In this document: piece by piece, positions 17,532 through 26,300 of the stretch
How the letters are laid out: every line of letters starts with the position of its first letter
How positions within the stretch are numbered: the stretch's first letter is position 1
From: Segatella paludivivens DSM 17968 = JCM 13650
GTDB lineage: Bacteria > Bacteroidota > Bacteroidia > Bacteroidales > Bacteroidaceae
DNA length: 64,000 nt
NCBI RefSeq assembly: GCF_000373185.1
Contig: NZ_KB890682.1
Coordinates: 62,001 to 126,000 of the forward strand
Direction of reading: 5' to 3'
Made by a program: the position numbers and the translations under genes
The notes under the pieces: generated by a model
Told to the model about the DNA's origin: nothing
Seen by the model: the letters and a program-made list of their open reading frames with translations, nothing else
Databases searched by the model: none

Positions 17532-19292
17532 TTACCACTTTCCAATGTTCTGAGTGTAGTGCCCGTTAGACGAAGAATACTGTGAATGCGGAATTGGCAG
17601 AAATTCATTCTTATCGGCTGTAAACTCAGCTTCATTGAGGAATGTCACACGCTCTTTCTCCTTGGCGAAATAGTTGTTAAGAACAGTTGAGGCTTCACCC
17701 CAGCGAACGAGGTCAAAGAAACGCTCACTCTCCATAGCAAATTCCAAACGGCGCTCCATCTTAACAATCTTGATGGCATCTTCCTTTGAATAGCTACCTA
17801 GGTAGTTCTTGCAGTAGAAGTGAACACCATACTTGTTAGGATAGTCGGCTATCATTTGTGTAGAACCTGCCGCACGAGTACGAATCTGGTTAACCAGTTT
17901 GATAGCTTCGGCTGAATTACCCAATTGAGCCTCAGCTTCAGCACGCTCCAGAATAACGTCGGCATAACGGAATACTATGCGGTTCATTGGGCTAGCCCAG
18001 TAAGAACCATGGATGAGATATGTACCTATGAGTGCTGGATCAACATTCTGCTTTAAGGTCACATTGTAGCCATAGAGACCACCTGAACGACTCCATGCTG
18101 ATGAATGATCCATGATGAATTTCTTGTTGAACATATATGGAAGTCCTGTTATGCCAACAGTTAGAAACAAACGTGGATCGGCATTATCGGTCTTCATTTC
18201 ATAGTTTATGTCATTGAAAGTGTCAATCATTGGAAGACCGTTTTCATCGGTCTTGAATGCATTTACAAGATTTTGTGAAGGCTTGTAGAAGTCGCAACCT
18301 CCATTGGTTACATCTGGAATATTTGGAACAATCAAACCGTAGCTCCAGTTGAGGTTGCCATATGTAGAACCGTCGTTGCGTGAGTATTGTATAGCCCATA
18401 TAGATTCTACACCATTCTCATATTGATCTTCAGGACGGAAATTATTGTGGATATCACTCTCTAGACCATAGCCACCAGCTGTATAGATAGCAGGATCGGT
18501 ATATTCAAGCACCTTCTTCAGGTCGTCTTCATTAATTGAAGTCACTTTGTTTGATGTAGGGTCGTCTTGATGATATGCCTTGTATAGATAAACCTTAGCA
18601 AGAAAAGCAGCAGCTGCAGCCTTTGTTGGACGCCCTTTGTCAGTCTGTGTTACTGGCAATACATTATAAGCCTCTTCAAGTTCCTTAGCTATGACAGCCC
18701 AACCTTGATCATTGGTATACTCTGTGTTAGAAAGCTGATGGTACTCATCATAGGTGAGGTCTGATCGCATAACAAAGGGTATATTTTTGTAGAGACGCTT
18801 AGCCAGAAAATGACCATAAGCGCGCAAAAATTTCATCTCGGCCAAACGCTCACTCTTCAAAGCATACGAATCATCTGCTGCCTCAAGAGTTCCAATTGCT
18901 GTATTCACACGTGAAATAGCATTATAGATACGCACCCACATATCGTTGATATTCCAATTGGTGGTTAATACACCCTTTTCAACTTCAAGCTGGTGGAAAA
19001 CGTCACCATCATTGGTTGTTGATCCACCCTTATAGGCATCGTCCGAACGAACGTCATAGTTCCACATCGAGAAAGATGAGTTGATATCTTCAGCTGTTGT
19101 GAAGATGGCATACGCAGAAGTCACCATATTATCAATATACTCTGATTTGGTTACTTCCTTGTCTGACAGGGTTCCTTGTGGCACTTGGTCGTCAAGGAAT
19201 GCATTACAGCTATTTAAAAGTAAAAGGGAAAAGGCAAAAGGTAAAACGGCTGCTACTTTCTTGGCCTTTATATATAAATTTCTAGATTCCAT
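17532..19292 (-). CDS. SusD-family fructan-binding lipoprotein (RagB/SusD)
   Basis: 586 residues from the ATG at 19292, giving a proper lipoprotein signal (AVLPFAFSLLLLNSC then NAFLDD). A longer in-frame start exists at 19319. SusD features: NAFLDDQVPQGTLSD start, TPR-like helices (SRVNTAIGTLEA, EMKFLRAYGHF), and the C-terminal RTRAAGST...RRLEFAMESERFFDLVRWGEA motif. Lid-type lipoprotein that captures fructan chains for the SusC channel. 37 nt downstream of susC. Confidence 0.95.
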   Translation of the reverse strand: MESRNLYIKAKKVAAVLPFAFSLLLLNSCNAFLDDQVPQGTLSDKEVTKSEYIDNMVTSAYAIFTTAEDINSSFSMWNYDVRSDDAYKGGSTTNDGDVFHQLEVEKGVLTTNWNINDMWVRIYNAISRVNTAIGTLEAADDSYALKSERLAEMKFLRAYGHFLAKRLYKNIPFVMRSDLTYDEYHQLSNTEYTNDQGWAVIAKELEEAYNVLPVTQTDKGRPTKAAAAAFLAKVYLYKAYHQDDPTSNKVTSINEDDLKKVLEYTDPAIYTAGGYGLESDIHNNFRPEDQYENGVESIWAIQYSRNDGSTYGNLNWSYGLIVPNIPDVTNGGCDFYKPSQNLVNAFKTDENGLPMIDTFNDINYEMKTDNADPRLFLTVGITGLPYMFNKKFIMDHSSAWSRSGGLYGYNVTLKQNVDPALIGTYLIHGSYWASPMNRIVFRYADVILERAEAEAQLGNSAEAIKLVNQIRTRAAGSTQMIADYPNKYGVHFYCKNYLGSYSKEDAIKIVKMERRLEFAMESERFFDLVRWGEASTVLNNYFAKEKERVTFLNEAEFTADKNEFLPIPHSQYSSSNGHYTQNIGKW

Positions 19293-19329
19293 AATTGTGA
19301 TTTTTAAACTATTATTCAATATTTGTCGT

Positions 19330-22300
19330 TTAAAAAGAAACGTTAAGACCGAATGTCAGGTTAAGAGGTATAGGATAACCGAAGAGCGCATTCTCTGGAT
19401 CTATGCCTGTGAACTTGTGGCTTTTGATGGTGAGCAGATTTTGTGCAGAGAAGTACATACGTACTTTTGACATACTTATCTTCTTTATTAGAGCATCAGG
19501 GAGGCTGTAGCCAATCTCAATGGTGCGAAGCTTGAGAAACGAACCATCTTCAACATAGTAAGAAGAAAAACGTTTCTCGTTGTTGTTGTCGTATGTCGAC
19601 AGTGCTGGGATTGTTGAACTTGAGTTAGTAGGAGTCCAAGCATCAAGAACGCGATCACCCTTATTAAGGAATGGAACGTTAACACCAGCCCAGAGGTCGG
19701 TCTGTACCTTGTAACCACCATTGGTATCATCACCAGGACGCACAGTGGTGAGTACATCAACATTTTGGACACCCTGCCAGAACATTGTGAAGTCTAAGTT
19801 TTTATACTGAAAATAAAAATTCAGACCATAGGTGAAGGCTGGTGTTGGATCGTAAATCCATTTCTGATCGTCGGTTGTAATCACGCCATCGTTATTAAGA
19901 TCCTTAAAACGCATGCGGCCAATAGCTGCACCTTCTTGTGTAGCATGGTTGTCAACTTCAGCTTGATTCTTGAAGATGCCATCATAAACATAACCAACGT
20001 AAGAGTTCATTGGATGACCAACAACGCTGAATACACCACTACCACCGAAGGTACCTGCTGCGGCAATGGTTTCAGGAAGCTTAGTTACCTCGTTGCGGTT
20101 TGTACCAATATTACCAGTGATATCATAGTTGAATGCACCTGCATTGCCGCGATAACCTGCATTAAACTCAACACCCTTGTTGAGCATTTCACCAGCGTTG
20201 ATCCACATAGAGCTCCCCTCACCCATTATACCAATACCAGGCATATTGACAAGGATGTCTGAGGTCTTCTTGCGGTACCACTCAAAGCTACCATAGAGTG
20301 AGTTTTTGAAGAATCCAAAGTCAAGACCTAAGTTGGTCTGTGTTGTGGTTTCCCACTTTATGTTGTCGTTACCAAGCTGATTGCGCTTGAAACCTGACCC
20401 CAAAGGCTGTCCGCCGTTAGTACCAGCAATATCATAAGATGTACCGTAGCTTTGACCACCGAAGTTAGCCTCTCCATAGTTAGAAACATAGAGCGTGTAG
20501 CGAGCATAGTTGTTGATGTCCTGATTACCAGTCTGTCCCCAGCTAGCACGAAGCTTCAGGTCAGAAAGCCATGAATTTGAGGCATCCTGCATGAATTTCT
20601 CTTGGCTGATACGCCAACCCAAACTTAAAGATGGGAATGTACCGTAGCGATTGTTCTTGCCAAAGCGGCTTGAGCCATCACGACGAACGGTAACACTTGC
20701 CATATACTTGTCGGCATAGTTGTAGTTCATCTTTCCGAAGAAAGAAGCTAGAGAGAAACCTTCGCCTGAGCCAAATGCCTGCTGCTCGCCAACACCAGCG
20801 TCTGGCCACATATAATCAGGCGTATTTACAGCAAAGCCATAACGCTTGCCACCGAACCAAGAGTTATCCTGACGATTAAGCTCAATGCCAATCAGTGCGT
20901 CAGCACGATGCTTGCCTATTTCAAGGTTGTAGGTTGCAATGGCATTCCACATCCAACTCATCCAGTGCTCTTGTTTAGCCTCAACGGCATTGTCTTTGTT
21001 ACTCACATTACCGTTTGTGATAGGATAGGTAAAGAAACGCTGCTCCTTTTGAGCATAGTCAATACCTGCAGTAGTGCGTACAATGAAATTCTTAGTGATA
21101 TTGAAGTTCAAATGAACGTCACCAAACATACGCCAATAGGTATATCTGTTGTCTTTATTTCGGTTAAGCACTTCGACAGGGTTCTCGCGGTCAGCGAAAC
21201 TACCTGTAAGGTTAGCATATTCCCCCTTTGTATTGTAAACAGGAAATGTAGGGTTATACTGAAGCACATTACCTAGAAATCCATTAGGTTCTGAAACTTC
21301 AGATGTACGGTTGATGGTAAGATTCTCACCAATTGTGAGGAAGTTGCCCAATAGTTTATATTCTGTGTTTACGCGTCCCGAAATTCGGTTGAAGTCAGTG
21401 TCCTTGATAACACCAAGGTTTTTGTAGTAACCAAGTGAAAAATAACTAGAACCCTTATCGTTACCGTTGCTTACGCTGACATTATAGTTCTGAATAAGAC
21501 CAGTGCGTGTAGTTTCGTCCATCCAGTTAGTATCAGATGCAGGAATAGTTCCTGCTGCATCAAGATATTTCTGCATCGTCATACCATTCAGCTGAGGATT
21601 ACCATTCTTATCATAAGCCCAGTCAAAATGATAACCTACAGAGTTGTTGTTTGGATCAAGACCGTCGTTGACATTAGCCTGCCAGAAAGCCTGTCCCCAC
21701 TGCTTAGCGTTTAGCACATTCATGCGGTGAGCATACATTGAAGCAGCAATGCTAGCGTCAAGGTTTACCTTTGGCTTCCCATCTTTACCTTTTTTTGTGG
21801 TTATGATGATAACACCATTGGCAGCACGTGAACCATAGATAGATGCTGATGCCGCATCCTTCAAAACCTGGATGCTCTCAATATCATTACCATTAAGTTC
21901 GTGCATACCCGACTTTGTGGGAACACCATCAATAATATAAAGAGGATCGTTGTTGTTAAGCGTACCATTACCACGAATACGCACGGTAGCAGCACCTGAA
22001 GGAGAACCATCGGCAGAAATATCCATACCTGGAACGCGTCCCTGCATCGCCTTAATAGGGTTGTTTTCGTTTTGCTTGGCAATGTCTTTCACACTTACAA
22101 CAGATATAGCACCTGTAAGGTCAGCCTTGCGTTGTGTGGTGTAACCTGTGACAATAACTTCATTCAGGTCGTTAGTAACTTCCTGAAGCGTAACCTTCAT
22201 TACATCAAAAGCTGCAATTTCTTTTGTTTTATAACCAATGTAAGAGATGACGAGAGTAGCTCCCTTTCCAACTGAGAGTTTAAAGTTTCCATCCATGTCG

Positions 22301-22464
22301 GTAACCGCACCATTAGTAGTACCTTTCTCCATCACGGTGGCACCGATAACTGTTTCTCCAGCAGAATCAAATATCGTTCCACTCACATTAATCTTCTGTG
22401 CGCTTGCGGCAGCACACACCATCATGAGAACAAAACTCAAGAGGATTTTTGACAGATTTCTCAT
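19330..22464 (-). CDS. SusC-type TonB-dependent outer-membrane transporter
   Basis: 1044 residues. Signal peptide (MVCAAASA), carboxypeptidase-D-like regulatory domain (about 23-100, GTTNGAVTDMDGNFKLSVG), plug domain (about 105-225, containing ALQGRVPGMDISADGSPSGA-like text MQGRVPGMDIS and RAANGVIIITTKKGK), then a 22-strand barrel ending LNLTFGLNVSF. Imports fructan oligosaccharides with the SusD partner. First gene of the seven-gene operon that ends with fructokinase; a -7 box and a twin palindrome precede it. Confidence 0.96.
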   Translation of the reverse strand: MRNLSKILLSFVLMMVCAAASAQKINVSGTIFDSAGETVIGATVMEKGTTNGAVTDMDGNFKLSVGKGATLVISYIGYKTKEIAAFDVMKVTLQEVTNDLNEVIVTGYTTQRKADLTGAISVVSVKDIAKQNENNPIKAMQGRVPGMDISADGSPSGAATVRIRGNGTLNNNDPLYIIDGVPTKSGMHELNGNDIESIQVLKDAASASIYGSRAANGVIIITTKKGKDGKPKVNLDASIAASMYAHRMNVLNAKQWGQAFWQANVNDGLDPNNNSVGYHFDWAYDKNGNPQLNGMTMQKYLDAAGTIPASDTNWMDETTRTGLIQNYNVSVSNGNDKGSSYFSLGYYKNLGVIKDTDFNRISGRVNTEYKLLGNFLTIGENLTINRTSEVSEPNGFLGNVLQYNPTFPVYNTKGEYANLTGSFADRENPVEVLNRNKDNRYTYWRMFGDVHLNFNITKNFIVRTTAGIDYAQKEQRFFTYPITNGNVSNKDNAVEAKQEHWMSWMWNAIATYNLEIGKHRADALIGIELNRQDNSWFGGKRYGFAVNTPDYMWPDAGVGEQQAFGSGEGFSLASFFGKMNYNYADKYMASVTVRRDGSSRFGKNNRYGTFPSLSLGWRISQEKFMQDASNSWLSDLKLRASWGQTGNQDINNYARYTLYVSNYGEANFGGQSYGTSYDIAGTNGGQPLGSGFKRNQLGNDNIKWETTTQTNLGLDFGFFKNSLYGSFEWYRKKTSDILVNMPGIGIMGEGSSMWINAGEMLNKGVEFNAGYRGNAGAFNYDITGNIGTNRNEVTKLPETIAAAGTFGGSGVFSVVGHPMNSYVGYVYDGIFKNQAEVDNHATQEGAAIGRMRFKDLNNDGVITTDDQKWIYDPTPAFTYGLNFYFQYKNLDFTMFWQGVQNVDVLTTVRPGDDTNGGYKVQTDLWAGVNVPFLNKGDRVLDAWTPTNSSSTIPALSTYDNNNEKRFSSYYVEDGSFLKLRTIEIGYSLPDALIKKISMSKVRMYFSAQNLLTIKSHKFTGIDPENALFGYPIPLNLTFGLNVSF

Positions 22465-22507
22465 TCGAACGTTTTTAGTTAATAGATTATTTGCGAATTA
22501 TCTGCCG

Positions 22508-22515
22508 CAAATATA
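22508..22515 (-). promoter_or_regulatory. -7 box of the fructan operon promoter
   Basis: TATATTTG on the minus strand matches the Bacteroidota -7 consensus TAnnTTTG and is about 44 bp before the susC ATG. No good -33 TTG lies 19-21 bp upstream, which fits an activator-dependent promoter. Confidence 0.55.
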
Positions 22516-22557
22516 CTTAAGCTTGGCAATAAACACTTTCTAAAATCGTTCGAAGGT

Positions 22558-22588
22558 TGCAACAATTGTTGCATGTAACAATTGTTAC
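22558..22588. promoter_or_regulatory. Tandem palindromic operator upstream of susC
   Basis: Two perfect palindromes side by side, TGCAACAATTGTTGCA (22558-22573) and GTAACAATTGTTAC (22575-22588). They share the core AACAATTGTT and their centres are 16 bp apart. They lie roughly 50-80 bp upstream of the predicted transcription start, where AraC-type hybrid regulators act. This is probably the binding site of the adjacent sensor/regulator; binding is inferred. Confidence 0.6.
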
Positions 22589-22597
22589 CGTTTTAGT

Positions 22598-24838
22598 TTA
22601 TTTTCTTACATCGGTAGGATACATATCATATTGCTTATAAAAGCACGATGAGAAATAGCTAGGGGTACCAAATCCTACTTTGTAGGAGATTTCAGAAATA
22701 GTCATATCGCTGTTCAAAAGCAGGGAATAGGCTTTCTGCAAACGAATTTTTCTTAATAGTTCTACAGGAGATAATCCTGTGAGAGCTTTAACCTTTCTAT
22801 ATAGTTGCACACGACTCATACCGAGTTCATCGCCTAGGTCATCCATTTTTAGATGTGCATCTGATATGTGCTTCTCTACAGCATCTTTCAGTGAATCCAT
22901 AAATCGACTATCTGGAGTACTTACTTGCTCTATATGCACATCTTGTGTTATTGTTTCCGTCTTTGTATCTTTTTCGCTAAACAACTTGCGCAGTTGCATT
23001 CTGCTTTGTAGAAGATTACTTATCCGTGATATCAGGAACTGAGCATTGAATGGTTTTATCACGTATGCATCTGCACCATGTTCAAAACCCTCTATCTGCT
23101 GCGACTCAGTACTGCGGGCTGTGAGCATTATCACAGGAATATGACTCGTAATACAGTCCTCCTTGATCTGCTTGCAGAATTGTAGACCATCCATAACAGG
23201 CATCATTACATCGCTCACAATAAGGTCGGGCACACTCTCGCGAGCAAGTTGCAATCCGCTCTGACCATCTGAGGCCTCTATTACATAATAACTTTGTGCC
23301 AGCAATGTACGTAGATATTTGCGCATATCGGCATTGTCATCAACAATAAGCAACGTTGAAAGTTCCTCGCTGTCGGTTTTCAGCAACAAATCGGTATGAC
23401 CTTCCTGTACATCATTGCGCTTTTGCTTTGCATCAGAACTAGCCTGCTTTGCATTGTCGTCGGCAATCGCTGCATCTACTTCCTTGCGGAAGTTTATTAC
23501 GTTTGATACTAATCCGTTCAACTGTTCCACATTACGGTTCAAAATATTCAGCAGTTCGCGATCGTCACCCTTAAGGTTGCTCTTTTCTGAAAGAACTTTC
23601 AACGGTCCTGTAATCAGCGTGAGAGGGGTCTTCAACTGATGGCTGGCATTGGTATAAAAGAGTGTCTGCTCCTCATTTAGTTCACGCATTTTATCGCTTG
23701 CCTTGCGATATTTGCGGTTCGAGCGTTTAATAGCCTTAATTGCTTTCATAATGAACAGCAGTGCCAGCAGCAACAGTAAGATGGCTACAACGGAAATATA
23801 AAGTACGCTGCGCTGTAGATTATAGAGTCCAAGATAATTCTCCAGCTTGTTCTGAATAGTAACAAGATAGTTGTTTTGCTTCATAATCAAGTTGGTACTC
23901 ATAATGATGTCGTTCACATTTTGTGGCGTAACAACAAAACTCTGAATAGTCTTATTACGTTCATAAGGCTTACGATCTAATATATTCAATGCCAGTTGAA
24001 TAATCTCTTCGCCGTGAGTAGGATATATATAGGTACCAGTAAGGACACCTTTCTTCACTTGCTCTAGTCCTCCATCTTTACCTGGAAGTCCGTCAACTCC
24101 AAGAAATTTTATGGTTTTTTCCTTTCCGACTTCCTTTGCAGCCTTGAAAGCTCCTACAGCATCAATATCACTATGGCAGAATACAATATCCACCTGCTTA
24201 CCTGACTTAAGATATGCTTTCATCTGGCGATAGCAGTCTTCGGGAGTCCAATCGGTTTCAGTATTGAAATAATCAATATTAGTTTGTTTTTTTATAATGC
24301 CATAAAATCCCTCATGACGATCTTTAGCTGGTGACATTGTCATTGGACCAGTCATCTCCCAAACTATAGGTTTGCGACCTTCTGTCCTCACATCTCCATC
24401 CCGAATCATGCTCAGGGCATAGTTGGCTAGTTTCCTACCTGCCTCAACATTATCACCACCTATATATGCGGTATAGTTATTGCTCTTACTTTTACGGTCG
24501 AAGAGTACCACAGGAATACCCTTCTTCTTTGCTTTGGTGAGCGAAGGTGCCAGTTGGGTATATTCGTAAGGAGCTACAATCAATAGATCAACACCAGCAT
24601 CTATAAGACTATCAATTTGTCTTACTTGCAACTTAGGATCGTTATAGCAATTGGTGATTTTTATTTCTGCTTCACTGTCATAGAGATGTTGAGCTGACAG
24701 CATCTCATTGTTTATCTTCTCTCGCCACTCACCACTAGAACATTGCGAAACGCCAATCTCATAGGATTTGTGTTTCGCTGTACATGCAGATAAAACGATT
24801 GTGACAATAATAAAATTGTAGATGATATATTTTTTCAT
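22598..24838 (-). CDS. Hybrid sensor/AraC regulator of fructan locus, HATPase domain missing
   Basis: 746 residues. Order seen: hydrophobic start with Cys19; a periplasmic sugar-binding domain of the Peripla_BP_4 type (about 25-315, with VVLFDRKS, IGGDN, HSDIDAVGAFKA, FLGVDGLPG); one membrane segment (about 344-366); a HisKA dimerisation domain with the H-box ASHQLKTPL (His400, to about 450); a hydrophilic linker (about 451-493); a receiver domain (LLIVDDNADMRKYL, Asp543, Lys595); and an AraC-type HTH (about 645-746). No N, G1, F or G2 boxes of a HATPase_c domain occur between HisKA and receiver. The rest resembles BT1754-type fructose-sensing regulators. It divergently borders the 25-kb genes and is co-oriented with the operon it presumably controls. 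Confidence 0.9.
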   Translation of the reverse strand: MKKYIIYNFIIVTIVLSACTAKHKSYEIGVSQCSSGEWREKINNEMLSAQHLYDSEAEIKITNCYNDPKLQVRQIDSLIDAGVDLLIVAPYEYTQLAPSLTKAKKKGIPVVLFDRKSKSNNYTAYIGGDNVEAGRKLANYALSMIRDGDVRTEGRKPIVWEMTGPMTMSPAKDRHEGFYGIIKKQTNIDYFNTETDWTPEDCYRQMKAYLKSGKQVDIVFCHSDIDAVGAFKAAKEVGKEKTIKFLGVDGLPGKDGGLEQVKKGVLTGTYIYPTHGEEIIQLALNILDRKPYERNKTIQSFVVTPQNVNDIIMSTNLIMKQNNYLVTIQNKLENYLGLYNLQRSVLYISVVAILLLLLALLFIMKAIKAIKRSNRKYRKASDKMRELNEEQTLFYTNASHQLKTPLTLITGPLKVLSEKSNLKGDDRELLNILNRNVEQLNGLVSNVINFRKEVDAAIADDNAKQASSDAKQKRNDVQEGHTDLLLKTDSEELSTLLIVDDNADMRKYLRTLLAQSYYVIEASDGQSGLQLARESVPDLIVSDVMMPVMDGLQFCKQIKEDCITSHIPVIMLTARSTESQQIEGFEHGADAYVIKPFNAQFLISRISNLLQSRMQLRKLFSEKDTKTETITQDVHIEQVSTPDSRFMDSLKDAVEKHISDAHLKMDDLGDELGMSRVQLYRKVKALTGLSPVELLRKIRLQKAYSLLLNSDMTISEISYKVGFGTPSYFSSCFYKQYDMYPTDVRK

Positions 24839-24879
24839 GAGTTTCTGCGATTTAAGCGGTCGATTATATAAATCGGGTT

Positions 24880-24909
24880 CAAATTTAGTAATTATTTTGG
24901 AAGTATCAA
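24880..24909 (-). promoter_or_regulatory. Promoter of the hybrid regulator gene
   Basis: Minus strand TTG-N19-TAAATTTG, a good -33/-7 pair of the Bacteroidota type, about 42 bp before the ATG at 24838. The rest of the 464-bp gap to 25303 shows no coding signal. Confidence 0.6.
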
Positions 24910-25220
24910 TCTATTTTCGCAAAAAAGAGGTTCAAACTTCAAAAGCTTTTTATAATACATACTGTGTCATTTAAATTGTTTGAAAGAATTACTCTTTGTT
25001 GCTATTATATTTTGTATATTTCGCTTAGTCAAGAAAAGTGGTTCTTTTTTCTATTTATAGTACTTGCAAAAGTATTGCTTTTTTACCATTAGAATAATTG
25101 TTTTAATAAATAATAGGCCTCATACATACTATATAAGTTTTATTATCCTTCCTCTCATCCTATGGTGAATCAGATTAAGAGGAACTAGTTTGGAAAAAGA
25201 CAATGATAAAGATTAAAATG

Positions 25221-25251
25221 TTGCTTTTTCAAAATAAATATATTACTTTTG
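25221..25251 (+). promoter_or_regulatory. Promoter of the 25303 gene pair
   Basis: TTG-N20-TACTTTTG matches the Bacteroidota -33/-7 pattern. It ends 51 bp before the ATG at 25303. Confidence 0.6.
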
Positions 25252-25302
25252 CATTATTATTAACCACACCATAAAAACTATTATAAACCATAATACTAAT
25301 AT

Positions 25303-25887
25303 ATGAAGATAAAAACAATAATATTCTTTAGCATTACCTTAATTCTATTCATCCTTGTAACGAGTGGGGTGTGTATGGATGTGTATACAGTTAACTATAA
25401 AAACTATCGTATAGTAAATGCTAAGATGCAACGATTTGAGGCTGACGAATTATCACACGACAGCTTATATTATATATTGAGTTTTGATATAGAACAGTGT
25501 AATAAAGTCGTAAGTTTGAGTTTGGGTCATCCTTGTTTAGGACCTCATGTAGAAGGAACTGCTATTGATGACATTAAGAAAATTAAGATTGTTAATGATG
25601 TAAATCAAAACATCACATCTCTATTCCGTGGTGTTGATAACGTTAACTATTTGCACAATGATAGTGTTTCTGACAATGTAACAACGACTAGTAATATAAC
25701 AAGTTTAATAAAAGAACTAGTGACCGTAGATGGTCGTGGCTTTAGTGTTATTGATAATAATTATATTTATTCAATTCCAAAGACAGAGAAGTTACCTGAA
25801 AAGATAATACTTTATTTTGATAAGAGAAAAATAGAGGTAAAGGTAAATAACAATTCTTATATTTTTACAAGTTTAAATGACAGATAA
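25303..25887 (+). CDS. Hypothetical secreted or membrane-anchored protein
   Basis: 194 residues, not recognised. An N-terminal hydrophobic segment (about residues 5-25, IIFFSITLILFILVTSGVC) could be a signal peptide or anchor. The remainder is hydrophilic with alternating beta-type segments (YYILSFDIEQCN, VSLSLGHPCLGP, KIILYFDKRKIEVKV). A promoter lies just upstream and a second gene overlaps its stop by 1 nt, so it is likely expressed as a two-gene operon. It stands between the fructan regulator and the Dlt-like operon and shows no link to either. Confidence 0.65.
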   Translation: MKIKTIIFFSITLILFILVTSGVCMDVYTVNYKNYRIVNAKMQRFEADELSHDSLYYILSFDIEQCNKVVSLSLGHPCLGPHVEGTAIDDIKKIKIVNDVNQNITSLFRGVDNVNYLHNDSVSDNVTTTSNITSLIKELVTVDGRGFSVIDNNYIYSIPKTEKLPEKIILYFDKRKIEVKVNNNSYIFTSLNDR

Positions 25888-26258
25888 TGATACGACACAT
25901 TTCCTTATATACAATAACCATTGTAATAATTGCAATTATTTGGTCTTTGCAAATTCTTGCGATTTTTTCTTTAGGCGATAACATCTTTATATCTTGTGCT
26001 ATCGTGTCAGTGGTGGCAATACTCTCCACGTTAGTTGGATTGTATTTCTATCATGGCAATAAATGGTGGATAACAGCATTATCCATAATCTCTGCGTCAT
26101 TTTATGCTTTATTGTTATTTGAATTATACTCATTTTTCATGATATTTTCGGGTGCTTACGTTATCTGGTTAGCGATATCTGTGCCTTCAGCCTTCATTGG
26201 CTCATACATAGCCGATAGAATAGAAAAAGACTCGGTTGATGAAGATGATGAAACATAA
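25887..26258 (+). CDS. Hypothetical small multi-pass membrane protein
   Basis: 123 residues, not recognised. Four hydrophobic segments (about 8-28, 34-54, 61-81 and 86-109) and an acidic tail (DRIEKDSVDEDDET). The start ATG overlaps the TAA of the preceding gene (TAATG), which implies translational coupling. Probably an inner-membrane partner of the 25303 product. Confidence 0.65.
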   Translation: MIRHISLYTITIVIIAIIWSLQILAIFSLGDNIFISCAIVSVVAILSTLVGLYFYHGNKWWITALSIISASFYALLLFELYSFFMIFSGAYVIWLAISVPSAFIGSYIADRIEKDSVDEDDET

Positions 26259-26300
26259 GATTGATATATAGATAAAATGATTTTTTTTCATTTCGATCTT

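Noticed and set aside
19936..21276. Long plus-strand open frames opposite susC
   Set aside because: Antisense to a well-conserved TonB-dependent transporter; codon bias of the real gene explains them.
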